Below, piece after piece: positions 34,501 through 45,367 of a stretch of DNA of 64,000 bases. Source of the stretch: Phorcus lineatus (taxonomy: Eukaryota; Mollusca; Gastropoda; Trochida; Trochidae); the NCBI GenBank assembly GCA_921293015.1, contig OV121098.1, positions 14,669,016-14,733,015 on the forward strand, given 5' to 3'. The notes beneath the pieces were generated by a model that made no database searches, had not been told where the DNA came from, and saw only the letters and a list, made by a program, of their open reading frames with translations. Numbering within the stretch: the stretch's first letter is position 1; every line of letters starts with the position of its first letter. The translations under genes and the position numbers were made by a program.

Positions 34501-35150
34501 GTAAAATTAGTTATTTTAGTCGTTGATTAATTTTTCCACACGCTTAAACTGTAAATAAACAGGTGATTTCTCTTCGACGAAATATAAAATCGTGATCTTT
34601 GTTTTCATACAGGTTGGCATCTAGTTGGCTACTATTAGAGATATAAAGTTTACACATGTAGATATGAAATTTTATTCTGACAAGTCACGATTACTCCTGT
34701 AAACAAATATCTGACTCGTATTCTGGGAAAGTTGTGCCTATCTGGCACTCATTGATTTCATTTTTAATGCTTATATATCTGAATTACCTGTACATATTTT
34801 ATGCAGATACGCATCTTATTTCCATCATTGATAATGTTGTCTGATCAAGAGTTTTGTTAATCAATCATTAGTTGACATTCTACAAACACTTGAAAACTGG
34901 TAATTAGTGCATAGTAGTTAGTTAGTACCAGGTTTAAACCCCCTTTTCCCCTTGGGCTACATACAAATCAAGAGTTATAACCTCACACATACTTGCTCTT
35001 GCTGGAGTATTCACGGATTTTGTCTACAAAAAGCTGTTGGATGGGGTCAGTCTTCTGCGCTGCAACGGCGGTGAAGCCAATGTTCCGTCTGGCTTGCTGG
35101 AGAACCATCTGCCGGACACAGCCTAGACCGGTCAATACTTGGGACAGCAT
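31448..35150 (-). CDS. ATP5PF: ATP synthase coupling factor 6, mitochondrial (subunit F6)
   Basis: Coding exons (minus strand) 35150-34993, 33870-33737 and 31563-31448 total 408 nt, 135 aa; phases and GT/AG junctions agree. F6 is a peripheral-stalk subunit of F1Fo-ATP synthase on the matrix side, linking the F1 head to the Fo membrane sector. Residues 1-31 form an Arg-containing, acid-free presequence with an RRNIG motif also present in the human protein. The mature part opens with TDPIQQLFVDKIREY (34-48), then an acidic helix (65-80) and the FPTFNF motif (91-96) of the family. The C-terminus runs about 25 residues longer than human F6 (108 aa precursor). The ATG is preceded by an acceptor one base upstream, so a non-coding first exon lies further up, probably near 42.3 kb beside GABPA. 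Identification rests on recalled family similarity and is firm. Confidence 0.95.
31585..31943 (+). mobile_element. CAGGGCTC family element, copy C2
   Basis: Ends CAGGGCTC and GGAGCCCTG, flanked by perfect 5-bp repeats ACATT (31580-31584 and 31944-31948). It lies in ATP5PF intron 2, 22 bp from the exon 3 acceptor. Confidence 0.88.
31949..33378. other. ATP5PF intron 2 body
   Basis: AT-rich intron sequence without recognisable features apart from the element beside exon 3 and the direct repeat beside exon 2. Confidence 0.5.
33379..33735 (-). repeat. Roughly 147-bp direct repeat abutting the exon 2 donor
   Basis: 33379-33525 and 33588-33735 are near-identical ('gtgcaatgccatgagangg', 'agcgactagngatcacag', 'aatgatgatagatttctg'). 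The second copy ends right at the exon 2 donor. The first diverges there and carries no donor. Confidence 0.85.
33737..33870 (-). CDS. ATP5PF: ATP5PF coding exon 2
   Basis: Residues 53-97, including the acidic helix and FPTFNF. Acceptor 'tatttgcag', donor G|GTATGT. About 147 bp of intron directly after the donor is repeated further downstream. Confidence 0.95.
34020..34318 (+). mobile_element. 5'-truncated LINE, 3' end of the reverse-transcriptase ORF
   Basis: The frame ending at 34268 contains LPSGRRFSLPRYETNRGKNTF followed by IPSSVRLL, the C-terminal signature of many invertebrate non-LTR retrotransposons (LPSGRR...TNR.KNSF.P.AI.LLN). It is followed by 'gaattcccttcggggtaataaagtatt' and a (TTA)n tail, the usual LINE 3' end. 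It lies in ATP5PF intron 1, antisense to the gene. Only the last fraction of a percent of a full element's enzyme survives, so it is inactive. Confidence 0.8.
34439..34820 (+). mobile_element. CAGGGCTC family element, copy C3
   Basis: The left end CAGGGCTCCAGATAAT is intact. The right end stops at 'gcatcttatt', missing the terminal inverted repeat. In ATP5PF intron 1. Confidence 0.75.
34993..35150 (-). CDS. ATP5PF: ATP5PF coding exon 1
   Basis: Presequence and start of the mature protein (residues 1-52). Acceptor 'tatgttccag' places its last base at 35152, one nucleotide before the ATG. Donor AA|GTATGT. Confidence 0.94.
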
Positions 35151-35152
35151 TC

Positions 35153-37920
35153 TGGAACATATATCACAAGCTAACACTCCTCAAGCACTTACTAGGTAAA
35201 GTTTCGTGCAAGTGCATATTGGTATCTATACCCAACACGGCTGTATCCTGACCTTCCAACGGACAGATTTAAATGACGCTGAGATTGTTGAGAGTAAGGA
35301 AGAATATTGTCACAAAATTGAACATTTGTCATAGTGCGATCAGTTTATAAAAGTAACCGTTACTTGACTGTCTACTCTCTCTGAATATTCTTTTGCGTAA
35401 ATGTTTGTCAAAAATTTATATGCAAATAATCAGGGTTTTCATTAAGAGCCGGCTGCCGGCGTAAACGGCCGCTTATTATCACAACAGCGCCGGCTACTTT
35501 TCCTCAAATATAATTTTTATGAAATAAATAAGTATCATACAAAATTTCTCAATAACAATCAAAGACGTAGAAAATAACGACTATTGATTAATATTAATGT
35601 ATTGAAAATATAGCCCGTCCACAAGTCTCAACTGTCAGAAAATCTCAGGCAATTTATTTTAAGTTGTACATGCAGTTACTATACCCTCCCGCCGATAACT
35701 TCAAGTTTCGGTTTCGGTTTACAAGCTCCATGCATCGACTTAGCTACAAGATTTATTATGAAACAAGCCAACTATGTTTGGAGCTTGCATTAAGGAAGGG
35801 GGTGCAAAATAACAGCAACCTCTATCATCATATCTGCAGTGATAGCGAAAAGAAAACAGACAGCTTGATCTTTTGGCATTTTTGACAGGGTAAAACAACT
35901 TTCTTGGCGTGTGCCAAGTAGTTGTAACGCATCATTAACTGTATCCAATGAAACAAAATTTCACAAGCCCGTCGGACTACTAACTCTTATCAATTTTTTC
36001 TTTGGAAGACGTTTATTGCTTCAAATAAGGTTTTGAAAACATTAAATAGTCTATTATTCATATGGGAATGGGAAACAATGGGAATTTTGAAGGTAGGTTG
36101 AATTATCAAAGATTATTTCTAAAGGACTAACATCAATCTGTTGAGGAACCAGGAGTGGGAATTACCGGTCTATTTATAGATTGATGAACCAAACAAGAAA
36201 ATTACTTGAATTCATTTCAATATCAAAGGCAAAATCTAATTAAATATTGCTATAAATGTTCAAGAAATATGCTCAAGATGATGAATATCTTCATACTTCC
36301 ATAAAATTTAACCATCAGTACATTACTGTTAAAAAGAATTCAGTTAGGACATGACAAAGTCGGCAAATCAACTGTGACAATCTACTGATGGGAACATCCA
36401 CTTGTTAAAAGGGGAGACAGGTGTAATAACTTCTTCTCAAAATATTTGTACATTTATTCAAATCAAGGTGACTTATCTAAAGCAATGAAAATAATCAAAT
36501 ATTCTAAAATAAATTCAAGACATTTTGAGTCATTTAAAACATAACTGTCAACCCATATTCTGTAATAGACTCTTCTAGCAAGGTTTTCATGGAATTAGGT
36601 CAAGGTATTTCCTGTCGAAGTAGTGGATGGATACAGCTTGGTGACTGCTTCATATTTAGTTACAGAATTGATGTTATTCTAAAATCATAATAGATCAAAA
36701 TAGCAATGTGTGTACTTTGAGAAATTGATAATGAAAATATAAAAATTTATATATGTCTGCACTTTGTACTACAGGTAAAAGAATGTGCCAATATTTACCC
36801 ATTATGTGGTGGGATATTTAGGTTACTTTATAATATATGAGTTCATGTGGTATACAATATATGTCAGATCAACAGTTCAAATCAAAACTTTTAAAATCAT
36901 GCCTTGATAAATCTAAAAGAAAAGTTACATTGAATTTTTTTTTTAGGATTATTCGATTTATTTTCATAGAAACACTAGCTATAATTTTGTTCTCATAAAC
37001 TTGTCATCACTATCATATTATTCAAACACACAGGTTTATTAAGAATTATCTCTGGACATGTCAACAACTTAAGACTAGGCTGAAAATAATGCAATTGACT
37101 GTTGATGGTTTGAATAATATTAAATTTCTCGGGCTAGTTGAATTGTTTGTGCGCTAGTGACATTTTAAAGTTACTAGCCCGAAAGGCGTGTGGTAGATTT
37201 TGGTTAGTTTCTAGCCCTGACTGCCGATGAGTAAAAAGTTGCATAATTAAATATAATGCTGTAGATTGCAAATGTTTTGGATTTTTATTTTTTTTAAAAG
37301 ATACAATGAAAAGATTTTTAACTACAAATAAATATCTTTTTGTCAATCAGTTTCAGTGTAAATAATGAATATATATCATATTTTTGTTATGGAACTAATA
37401 TTTTCGTGCAAGATACAATAGTTACTCATATGTGTAATTTTTTTAGTCTAGATTATAATCTACCACATTCCATTTAATTTTAGATAATGAGTTGATTTAC
37501 GAAATTGTTTTGTCTCCTACAGTTGACAGGTTGATAGTCTTAGTTCTAATTTTGAAATTGATGAAATTGGTATATGAGTGACTTGTCAAAGGATTGATTT
37601 AATCTTGATCAAAGTATTCGTTTGTTTCTCTTGTTCATTTGTTAAGAACTGTACTGCTATCATAAACTTTGTATTTTGAATGATTATCTTAATAAATTTT
37701 ATTAGCTGTCATGAATCAAGATAGCTGTAAAAAAAACAAAAAAAACATCTTAAAATCTTTTTTGGAAGTGTGGTATGTGAGATACATCTGTAGCAGGAAA
37801 ACACCTCAACCAGAATCTTACATATAAAATCTGCAATTTATATTCAATACACAAATCTAAATTCAAGCCCAAGTGTGCTTAAAATGGCACTATTGCATGC
37901 TTAAAACTACAAATTTTCTA
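35153..37920. other. Presumed 5' intron of ATP5PF, distal part
   Basis: No coding exon is seen. Notable bits: a GC-rich dyad 'gccggctgccggcgtaaacggccgc' near 35449-35473 and an inverted pair TCGGGCTAGT / ACTAGCCCGA at 37128-37182, both probably ends of decayed elements. Confidence 0.4.
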
Positions 37921-38032
37921 TGGGGGAGGCCCCCCAAACCCCCACCAATGGGAGGGCGCACCCTCCCATACTCTCCCCACGACGTCTACGCCGTCGTTAT
38001 GACCCTTGCGGGGTCATGGGCCTCTAACTTTC
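37921..38032. repeat. Cluster of four GC-rich hairpins
   Basis: Successive dyads: GGGGGAGGCCCCCC (37922-37935), TGGGAGGG-CGCA-CCCTCCCA (37949-37968), ACGACG-TCTACGC-CGTCGT (37979-37997) and ATGACCC-TTGCG-GGGTCAT (37999-38017). The patch is far richer in GC than its surroundings. Just upstream is 'ggcactattgcatgctt', resembling a family D end, so it may be part of a mobile element. Confidence 0.7.
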
Positions 38033-38879
38033 TTGGTTAGGCCTCTTACCTAATTATTTAATGAAAAGGCTGAAATAAGAATATTATCCATGCAAATGTC
38101 ACTTTAATGAATCAAGGGCATGCGTTAGTGATGTTAATGTTTCAACAACAACCTTTTTTCAATAAATATTTACCTGAAATGTTTTTATGTATATTGACCT
38201 AACATATTTCTTTACATTCTTTATTACCATGATATGCTGAGATAATGATGAATGGTATTTTGGATAGGTTTGCATGAAAATGTGAACCATGCATGCAAAT
38301 AATTGATCATCCCAAAAAATTATAAGATATTTAAAGCCTCGCGATCATACAAATGTTCTTTTATATGCAAAATGTGAGAACAAATCCACAAAAACACGAA
38401 GAAGCGATCAAACATACTTTAAGCCTTGGTTAGTTGAAATTTAGAACGGAGGTCAACTCCAAAAGGACGACTGTACAACACGAAATAACCCGACCGGTGC
38501 CCTTAGAGTTGATATGATATATTCCTTACAACTGTTTTGTAATGTAAGTTGGTTAGAAGACTTCTGGTGAAGAAAACTACAAAAATGAGTTTATTCAACA
38601 TTTTTTGCTGGAAAGTTCTTATTGAGCTAAAATGTTAAAATCTTTACTTTAGAATGTAAGAATTTAAAATTCAAACAAACCAAAACATTTACAAATATGC
38701 AATAATCCAACACAATCTTACACTCAGAATATTCTCTTTTGCCATCTGGAAAACGTTTTAATGTTCCTTACCATAGGTCAAATCGAACCAGGAAATCATT
38801 CATACCCTCGAGTATTACAATTTTAAACAAGAGTTCTGAACATTGTTAATGATATGAAAACTGCTTTGTGCGGCTTGTG

Positions 38880-39062
38880 TAATTATATAAATATGTATGT
38901 GTGTTGTTGTTTTTGTGTGTATCTATATTGCATTGCATAGTATTATCCTTCCATAGTATTGAATTCTTATTGTTAAGTTTTACATGTATCTTGTCATGCT
39001 CTGTCGGATGTAAGAAGAATTCCCTTCTGGGTAATAAAGTGTTATCTTATCTTATCTTAATA
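38880..39062 (+). mobile_element. LINE 3' end relic
   Basis: 'gaattcccttctgggtaataaagtg' followed by a (TTATC)n tail parallels the LINE end at 34268-34318. No protein fragment is recognisable upstream. Confidence 0.6.
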
Positions 39063-39451
39063 AAAGTCGTTAAAATTATATTTTTCAGTTACATTTTCTC
39101 TCATGGTCATAAAGCAAATTTTCATTTGTATGTCGTTTGATTTTGTTACATTTTGATTTAAACGAATTACAGATAATCTACCTCGTGGTAAAAAAAAAAC
39201 AAGTAAAAAATTTATTTGCATATCAAGAACTAACTGATCCATATTGCAATCGTTGTGGATATATCAAATCAAATTGATTACAATATCGTTGAAACAAAGC
39301 TGATAGTATAACGACAAACTTAAACTGTTCTTCTGTGTAAGAGCATTGTAATGCGTGTATTCAGGCATTTTATGTCCTTTTCAAGGTATGTCAAACTCAA
39401 ACATAGGGTTGCTGGTGTTATCAAATTAGGATGTCAGAATATATATGTAGG

Positions 39452-39979
39452 ACTCAGATCTGTGGCGGGTCTCTAATCTATGGCGGATCTCCTTATCTGT
39501 GGCGCGTTTGATTGTTAGACTGTTTCATGACGTCATGCTAAGTGACGTCATTGTGCGATGACGTCATAATAGCTAACTGTTCCCGTCGTAAAGCCCAATT
39601 GCGTCGCTAGCGAAATAATTAGGGAAGACACAGAGAGATATTGCAAACGGATAACGACCAAATAACAAGAGTCCATATCCCAATTACGAAAATACATTAA
39701 ACAATACCTTACATGTAAACAGGACATTTACGGCTTCATGCCACATCAATTGTGTTTATTTTGTAGGATCTTTTTCGCCCTCGGTGAGTCTGTCTTCTTT
39801 AGCCCTAAGATATTGAAAGACTATCTTTTTTAACCCTTGGATTCCTGTCGACGGATTTTAGGGTAAGTTTGTCTGGCGTAAGGTTTGGTTAATCATTGCA
39901 GAAAAATACAAAAAAAGGTACAAATGTCAGGCATTTGAAAATCTGCCATAGATTTGGAAATCCGCCACAGATTTGAGGC
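39452..39979. mobile_element. MITE E with long inverted repeats
   Basis: The left end CTCAGATCTGTGGCGGGTCT continues to ATCTATGGCGGAT. The right end, inverted, is CTCAAATCTGTGGCGGAT followed by ATCTATGGCAGAT. Together they give about 37-bp imperfect inverted repeats around 530 bp of non-coding DNA. It contains three CRE palindromes. Confidence 0.75.
39528..39566. promoter_or_regulatory. Three perfect CRE palindromes
   Basis: TGACGTCA occurs at 39528-39535, 39543-39550 and 39559-39566, spaced 15 and 16 bp. CREB/ATF bZIP dimers bind this octamer. The cluster lies about 2.8 kb from the candidate ATP5PF/GABPA promoter, inside element E. Confidence 0.65.
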
Positions 39980-40089
39980 CCGCTATAAAACGACAAGTTA
40001 TTGAATAATTACATTAGCACGGGTAAATTAAAAAAAATCATATTATCTTCATTACCTCATGGGACATAAAGTAATGAGTGTTGTTAGTG

Positions 40090-40521
40090 TTAAAGTGACA
40101 CAGAGTATGTTTATGAGTTTTCCATGTCACTTCAATACGATCCAAAATACCAAATATGCTGAGATATGCTAAATCACCACTGACATCTTTATCTCTAAAG
40201 AATGATAATCGGAAAACTGTCATAGAAATGTTACGAAGTCGAATTTCTGCGTCCCATTTACATGTATCTTTCTTAAATGATCTACTCAACACTACCAAAC
40301 CATGTTGGTTTTAACGCCTTCTGTTAATAAGTTTCCGGAATAACTTTTGGGTCCTTGTCCGGTTTTCGATCACAAAACATGACTTAAAACTGTTAATTGT
40401 ATAAATGCAGAGCCTACAATCATTTTGACACTGATTTTCAGAGACAACCACTACTTCTCGATGAAATGATACCATTTATATAGGGTGACATATTTGACTC
40501 CAACAACATACTCTGTGGTTC
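40090..40521 (+). mobile_element. Family B TTAA-type element, copy B1
   Basis: Left end TTAA-AGTGACACAGAGTATGTT, right end AACATACTCTGTGG with the final bases lost. The inverted core TTGTCCGGTTTTCGATC is at about 40357-40373. Confidence 0.75.
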
Positions 40522-40524
40522 GCT

Positions 40525-40670
40525 AGTTCCAGCCGTTGCTCGCAGGTTTCACCGCAATGCATAGCCACGATGGTGTACCGGGCTTTATCCCCGCAATAAT
40601 ACTAGCAGCCGTGATATAAGTGAAATAATCTTGAAACGGCGTTAAACACCAACTCACCGCACCTAACCTT
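40525..40670 (+). mobile_element. SINE tail, molluscan type
   Basis: The segment ends 'gtgatataagtgaaataatcttgaaacggcgttaaacaccaactcac', a form common at SINE 3' ends in bivalve sequences (recalled, not searched). 44830-44885 is a related tail with (CACT)n. Confidence 0.45.
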
Positions 40671-41149
40671 TAAGTATAAATGTATTACGGGGTCTAAATT
40701 CAGACTTTGCCTTGAAATTTCATTTGAAAACATTTATTTGTAGATTTTTAACAACAATGGCATCATTGATATTCTGTTTGTCTAGATCTAACTTCAGAAG
40801 AGAGTTTTGATTTAAGTTGATTACTTCGATATTTTGTCATCTTTCATAGGAGAAAGCGCAACCGGAATACTTATCTTGGAGAAAATAATTTGAAAGGGGA
40901 GTAACGTTTTCACAATGATGATGCCATGCAGAATAAAAAAACGCCAGACCTTTGAAACATAACTCTAAGCATGTTTTTAAAGTTTACAGGATAGCTCATA
41001 AAAGCAACTTTTGTAAAATTAAAGAAATGTGCATGGTATACAAGTCTATATAATAAATCTGAACACTCCGTGACTCGTTGATGTCACGTATGCCATACGT
41101 CATCACTGGTGTAATCGAAGAGTACCGCTTGCTTCTGAAAAGTATAATA

Positions 41150-41594
41150 TAAAGGGGCAGTAATAATTTGTTTTGAGAATTTCTTTCTTCAAATATTCCC
41201 CAATAAACATAATATTATGCCAATCGTCTTATCTTCAGAGTGGCCGAATATCTCGTTAGTCAACCAATGGTCGTTTAGAAGAAATTATTAGTATCAACCA
41301 AAAATCATTCTCGCCCAACAGAGTTGAAATCTGATTGGATGCAATCAAAGTTAATTGTGCAATCAGCGACGCCATTACAAAGATATCATTCCATGCGCTT
41401 CAGATATTTCCGTATGCTAAATATTATTCGAATATGAACTATGCGCTGAGTCGTTACACAACACATTCGCCTAATTTAGCAACTCCATCATTGTATAGGC
41501 CTGTGTGACGACAAATTTATCCATGCATGCGGTGTTTTCATTGGCTGAAATATTGGATGGTTGTTGAATTGTTTCCTTCAATGCCCCTTATATA
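41150..41594. mobile_element. Inverted-repeat element with TATAAAGGGGCA ends
   Basis: Ends TATAAAGGGGCA and TGCCCCTTATA. Most of the interior (about 41320-41560) matches the reverse complement of 50950-51220 in element F, including a 'gattggatgcaatcaaagt...gtgcaatcagcgacgcc' module. Confidence 0.6.
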
Positions 41595-42299
41595 TCATAG
41601 AAAGAACAAAAATGTTTAAATCTCTAGTAAACATTGTTAGAAACAGCTAGAGTTGGAATCGATGATAATCTTATCTTCGATGGCAATGCATGTCTAATTT
41701 TTTTCGAAAACCAGAATGTTTACAAATATTTCCATATTTATATCTCTCAAACTAAACGTTTTCAAATAAATTCCTGTACATATCTCTTTCCGCATCTTGC
41801 TGTACATTGTTGTAAGATAAATGCTGTAAATATTTTGAGAGGGCTTATCTAAGTTTTATAAATTGTGCCAAATCTTTTTTTTGAATGAATAAATTATGTT
41901 TCAATCAAAACCATTTCGTTTGCCATAATGCCAAATATCATAGTCTATATCAGATAACTTACTGACAAATGGATGCAAAAACGCATCATTTAAGTAATTA
42001 TAACCATAACAAACCAATAGGGGCTAATATCCTAAAACAATAATGAAACAAACCCGATCGTGGCCCAATGTTTTAAGAATTTAGCCTTGTAGAAAATTCT
42101 TGTATTTTCGGAAATGTAACTGTTCAAATGCTGTGATGGCAGCATTTTATTCGTATTTCTCATGTAAATTTGAATAGGAAAAATCATGGTATTTATATGT
42201 TTGTGAAACAGCTATTTTATTTTGCACTTTTTTGACGATGACATTTGAAAATACGCAAGAAGTCGTTAGGTGCCGCTTTTGAGAATAAATAAGTTGTAG

Positions 42300-42442
42300 G
42301 AAAATGCAACTTTGCGGATATCACGTGACTCAAGGTGGAGAATTTTGCGCTTTTGTGTTCAATTTCCGCTTATCGCAAGTTTCCGGTTCGATATTTTACA
42401 AAAACAACGAATATTTTGTTTGCCAGTGACTTTATAACACAC
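42300..42442. promoter_or_regulatory. Candidate bidirectional ATP5PF/GABPA promoter and GABPA exon 1
   Basis: The patch holds an E-box TCACGTGAC (CACGTG at 42322-42327) and two ETS cores (TTCCG at 42364-42368 and TTCCGG at 42381-42386, i.e. CCGGAA on the minus strand). A near-consensus donor CAC|GTAAGTAT follows at 42442/42443 on the plus strand. A short non-coding GABPA exon of about 50 nt ending at 42442 would splice to 45367. ATP5PF would start from the same patch leftward, but I could not place its first donor. In mammals the two genes share a GABP-bound bidirectional promoter, which supports the reading. No TATA box is seen. Confidence 0.6.
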
Positions 42443-42581
42443 GTAAGTATCTTCGACTTAAGGTTTGGTTAGGTTTTAACGTTTTCTATTCGATATTTGG
42501 ACATACAATGTTTTTTTCTTGGCGTGTGGCTGACCGATGCAAGCCTCATCTCGAACAGGATGTTGAGCATGTTTAGGCTGG

Positions 42582-42748
42582 CCGGAAGTTTTCGTTATGA
42601 ACAAGAAGCAGACACCTATTTCCTCTCATGCTTTGTACATTTCATGATGGTTTTACATGTACAGTTAATAGTTAATGGTCACGTACCCTTTTACTGACCC
42701 CGAAAATTCTAAGAGCATGTTGGGTTTTTGCCACCGCCATTTTTCCGG
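42582..42748 (+). promoter_or_regulatory. ETS and YY1 motifs in GABPA intron 1
   Basis: CCGGAAGT at 42582-42589 is the best GABP consensus in the area. CCGCCAT (42734-42740), a YY1 core, is followed by TTCCGG (42743-42748). All lie within 310 bp of the putative exon 1 donor. Confidence 0.4.
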
Positions 42749-43583
42749 TTCGGCGAAACTAGGACAAACGACAACCAATCGTTCAAACAAGGATGGATGT
42801 TATTTTGAACCCGGACACGGTTTAACATATATCTTCTTCCTTGAGAAGTTGTGTTTTTCACACGAGAGGAATGTTACGAATGGTTGTTAAGTGTTGACTA
42901 CCATAACGGGATGATAACCTCTGGTTCTAGCTATTGAGAACGTTCATTATTGGAACTGTCATTGTGGTCTATGTTTACTTTGTTTGGATTGGTGGCTATT
43001 GACATCGGATGTTAAGGTTTGTTGTGGTGTTCCGTTATGTTAAAGTGAGTTCATTATTATATTCAATAGTTTAAGAACCTGTTGGTTGGAGGTCAAGTAC
43101 TTGCCAGATTTTAGTATTGTTCAACAAACAGTTATAATGTCAATTTGTCAACTGACTTTCCCCTCATGAAGTAAAGAAAAATAACAAATGGTAAAATTTC
43201 AAAAAGAGTTTTGTTCAAAACCTGTTTGTTATCGATAGAGAAAATATTTTGTGTAATCATTAGATTATTATTTGGAAGTTGTCTTGTTTCATATTTAAAA
43301 TATATTTTCTATCCCTTATAAAATGTTAGTTAAAAAAATTCTAGAGGGGGTCCGGGGAAAATTTGCCCTCTCTTTTGGCTTGGTGTCCCTTAAAATTTTA
43401 ATGCATGGGATATTTTCATCATCAAAAGGGATCCCATCTCAGAATACACCCAATGACCCCCCAATGCTAATCTCCGAGGAAGAACACTGTACATTTGTAG
43501 TCAAAATATGAAGTCTAATTAAAAATCATTTTAAATAGCAAACCAATAAATCACCTAACTTTGAATCCTGCTTTCAAAAGAAG

Positions 43584-43802
43584 CAGGGCTCAAAATAAGG
43601 TGCGTATCTGCGTAAAATACGCACGGGTAATTCATATATAAGCATTAAAAATGAACTCAATGAGTAACAGTTACGCACAACTTTCTAAGAATACAAGTCA
43701 GATATTTGTTTACAGGAGTAAGTAGTCAAAATATAATTTAGTTTCTGCATGTTTGATCTTTACATCTCGAATAGTGAGTCCAAATAATTATCTGGAGCCT
43801 TG
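43584..43802 (-). mobile_element. CAGGGCTC family element, copy C4 (internally deleted)
   Basis: Both ends are present (CAGGGCTC, TCTGGAGCCTTG) but only about half of the interior remains. Confidence 0.78.
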
Positions 43803-44076
43803 CAGAAACATGAAGAATGTCATATTAGGGGTATGGATTAAGTACCAAATACAGAGGATATAAATGTCAATGTCATGACATGTTTACAGCATAGAAACCT
43901 GAATGTATTTTATAAGAGTGAGCAAGAGCGGACAGGATGTTATTAATAGTTAAACATACCATGACATGAATTTTTAAAAATGTTTTTCATATGCAAGAAA
44001 TCATAAGTTTAAGGAAAGTACCGTCTTTGAAACAGTTGGCTATGACATGAAATAAGACATTTATAAGAAGTCATTA

Positions 44077-44536
44077 CAGGGATCCAGATAATTATTTGGA
44101 CTCGGGTATTTCACTCCTCAAAATAAAAATTAAGGAGTTAAATTACCACATGAAAAAGACTAGGAGTATTTCAAGGTTTATCGTTTTCAGATCCTCATTC
44201 CAAGTGAGCATCTTTGTCAATGTTAGTCGTTGATTATATTTTCCACACGTTTAATCTGTAGATAAACAAGTGATTTCTTTTTGATGAAATATAAAATCGG
44301 CAATCTTTGTTTTCATACAGGTTGGCATCAAGTTGACTACAATTTGAGATGTAAAGATGAGACATGCAGAAATGAAATGTTATTTTGACAAGTCACGATT
44401 ACTCCTGTTAACAAATATCTGACTCGTATTCTGGGAAAGTTGTGCGTATCTGTCACTCATTGATTTTATTTTCAATGCGTATATCTGAATTGCCAGTGCG
44501 TATTTCACGCAAATATGCATCTTATCTGGAGCCCTG
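44077..44536 (+). mobile_element. CAGGGCTC family element, copy C5 (full length)
   Basis: About 460 bp, ends CAGGGATCCAGATAA and TTATCTGGAGCCCTG, flanked by perfect 5-bp repeats CATTA (44072-44076 and 44537-44541). The longest copy in the window. Confidence 0.88.
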
Positions 44537-44829
44537 CATTAGCAGTGATCCTGGTCTATGGTTTTTAACACTGAACTTCCTTCAAAAGGTCCTGTTTATT
44601 TAGTGTAAATATAACTCAAAAGAGTGTAAATGTTATATATTCTAACTATTATAGTTGAGCAATCTTATTAAAATCACATCGTCGATTCACTCCCCAGTCT
44701 AATATTGCGTTGTTACTTTTCATTATTCCATGATCTGACAAAATCTCATAGATATATGCATCCAAATGAACTTTTACCAGGAAATGACCCCAGAAAGTCT
44801 CTCTGACATGTTCTCTCTACTTTCTAGTA

Positions 44830-44885
44830 ACTAATGACTGACATATTGCCGAAGCGCCGCTAAACAGTAACACACTCACTCACTC
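44830..44885 (+). mobile_element. SINE tail ending in (CACT)n
   Basis: 'gactgacatattgccgaagcgccgctaaacagtaac' followed by 'acactcactcactc' parallels the tail at 40640-40670. Confidence 0.45.
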
Positions 44886-45312
44886 TACTCTCTATTGTGT
44901 GTATGCAACAAGAACTGTGTAAGCAAGCTTATTTTTATTATACCCGGTCACCAAGAAGAACAGATATGGATTTTGGCTATTGCTATGTCCATGTGTGTCT
45001 GTATCTGTCAGATTAAACTTTTCTCAGCAACAGTTTGAAATAGGATAACCAAATTTGTTTTGTGGCTTCAGAATACCGATTACTTGATGGAGTTTCCTAA
45101 ATGCATTAATTTTAACCTGAGTTAATTCCCTTGTTCGGTTTTTGGGAGGCTACAGGTTTCTCTACAACTATTTATGATAGGGTTACTAAATTTAGTGAGT
45201 GGTTTCAGGGTATCGATCCCTCGATGGAATTTTAAAATGAGAATTATTTATTATATTTGGAGTTATTGCCCTTCTTCAGTTATGTTCGGTGATAAAGGAA
45301 AATAGTGAGAAC

Positions 45313-45324
45313 CAAGATGGCGGG
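45313..45324 (+). promoter_or_regulatory. TISU/YY1-type initiator (possible alternative GABPA start)
   Basis: CAAGATGGCGGG matches 11 of 12 positions of the TISU consensus SAASATGGCGGC, an element that doubles as YY1 site and start codon in genes with very short leaders. Its ATG (45317) is in frame with the GABPA ATG at 45368 and would add 17 residues. A competing acceptor signal at 45366 argues that this DNA is normally intronic. Confidence 0.45.
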
Positions 45325-45367
45325 GATCACTTTGTCACCTTTTTTCATAATGTTCTATGTTCACAGA

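Larger units (their letters stand above)
42749..45312. other. GABPA intron 1
   Basis: Non-coding apart from CAGGGCTC family copies at 43584-43802 and 44077-44536 and a SINE tail at 44830-44885. Confidence 0.5.

Noticed and set aside
42497-42890. Two overlapping 66-71 aa plus-strand frames near the GABPA promoter
   Set aside because: No family resemblance and no fit to splicing into GABPA; more likely intron 1.
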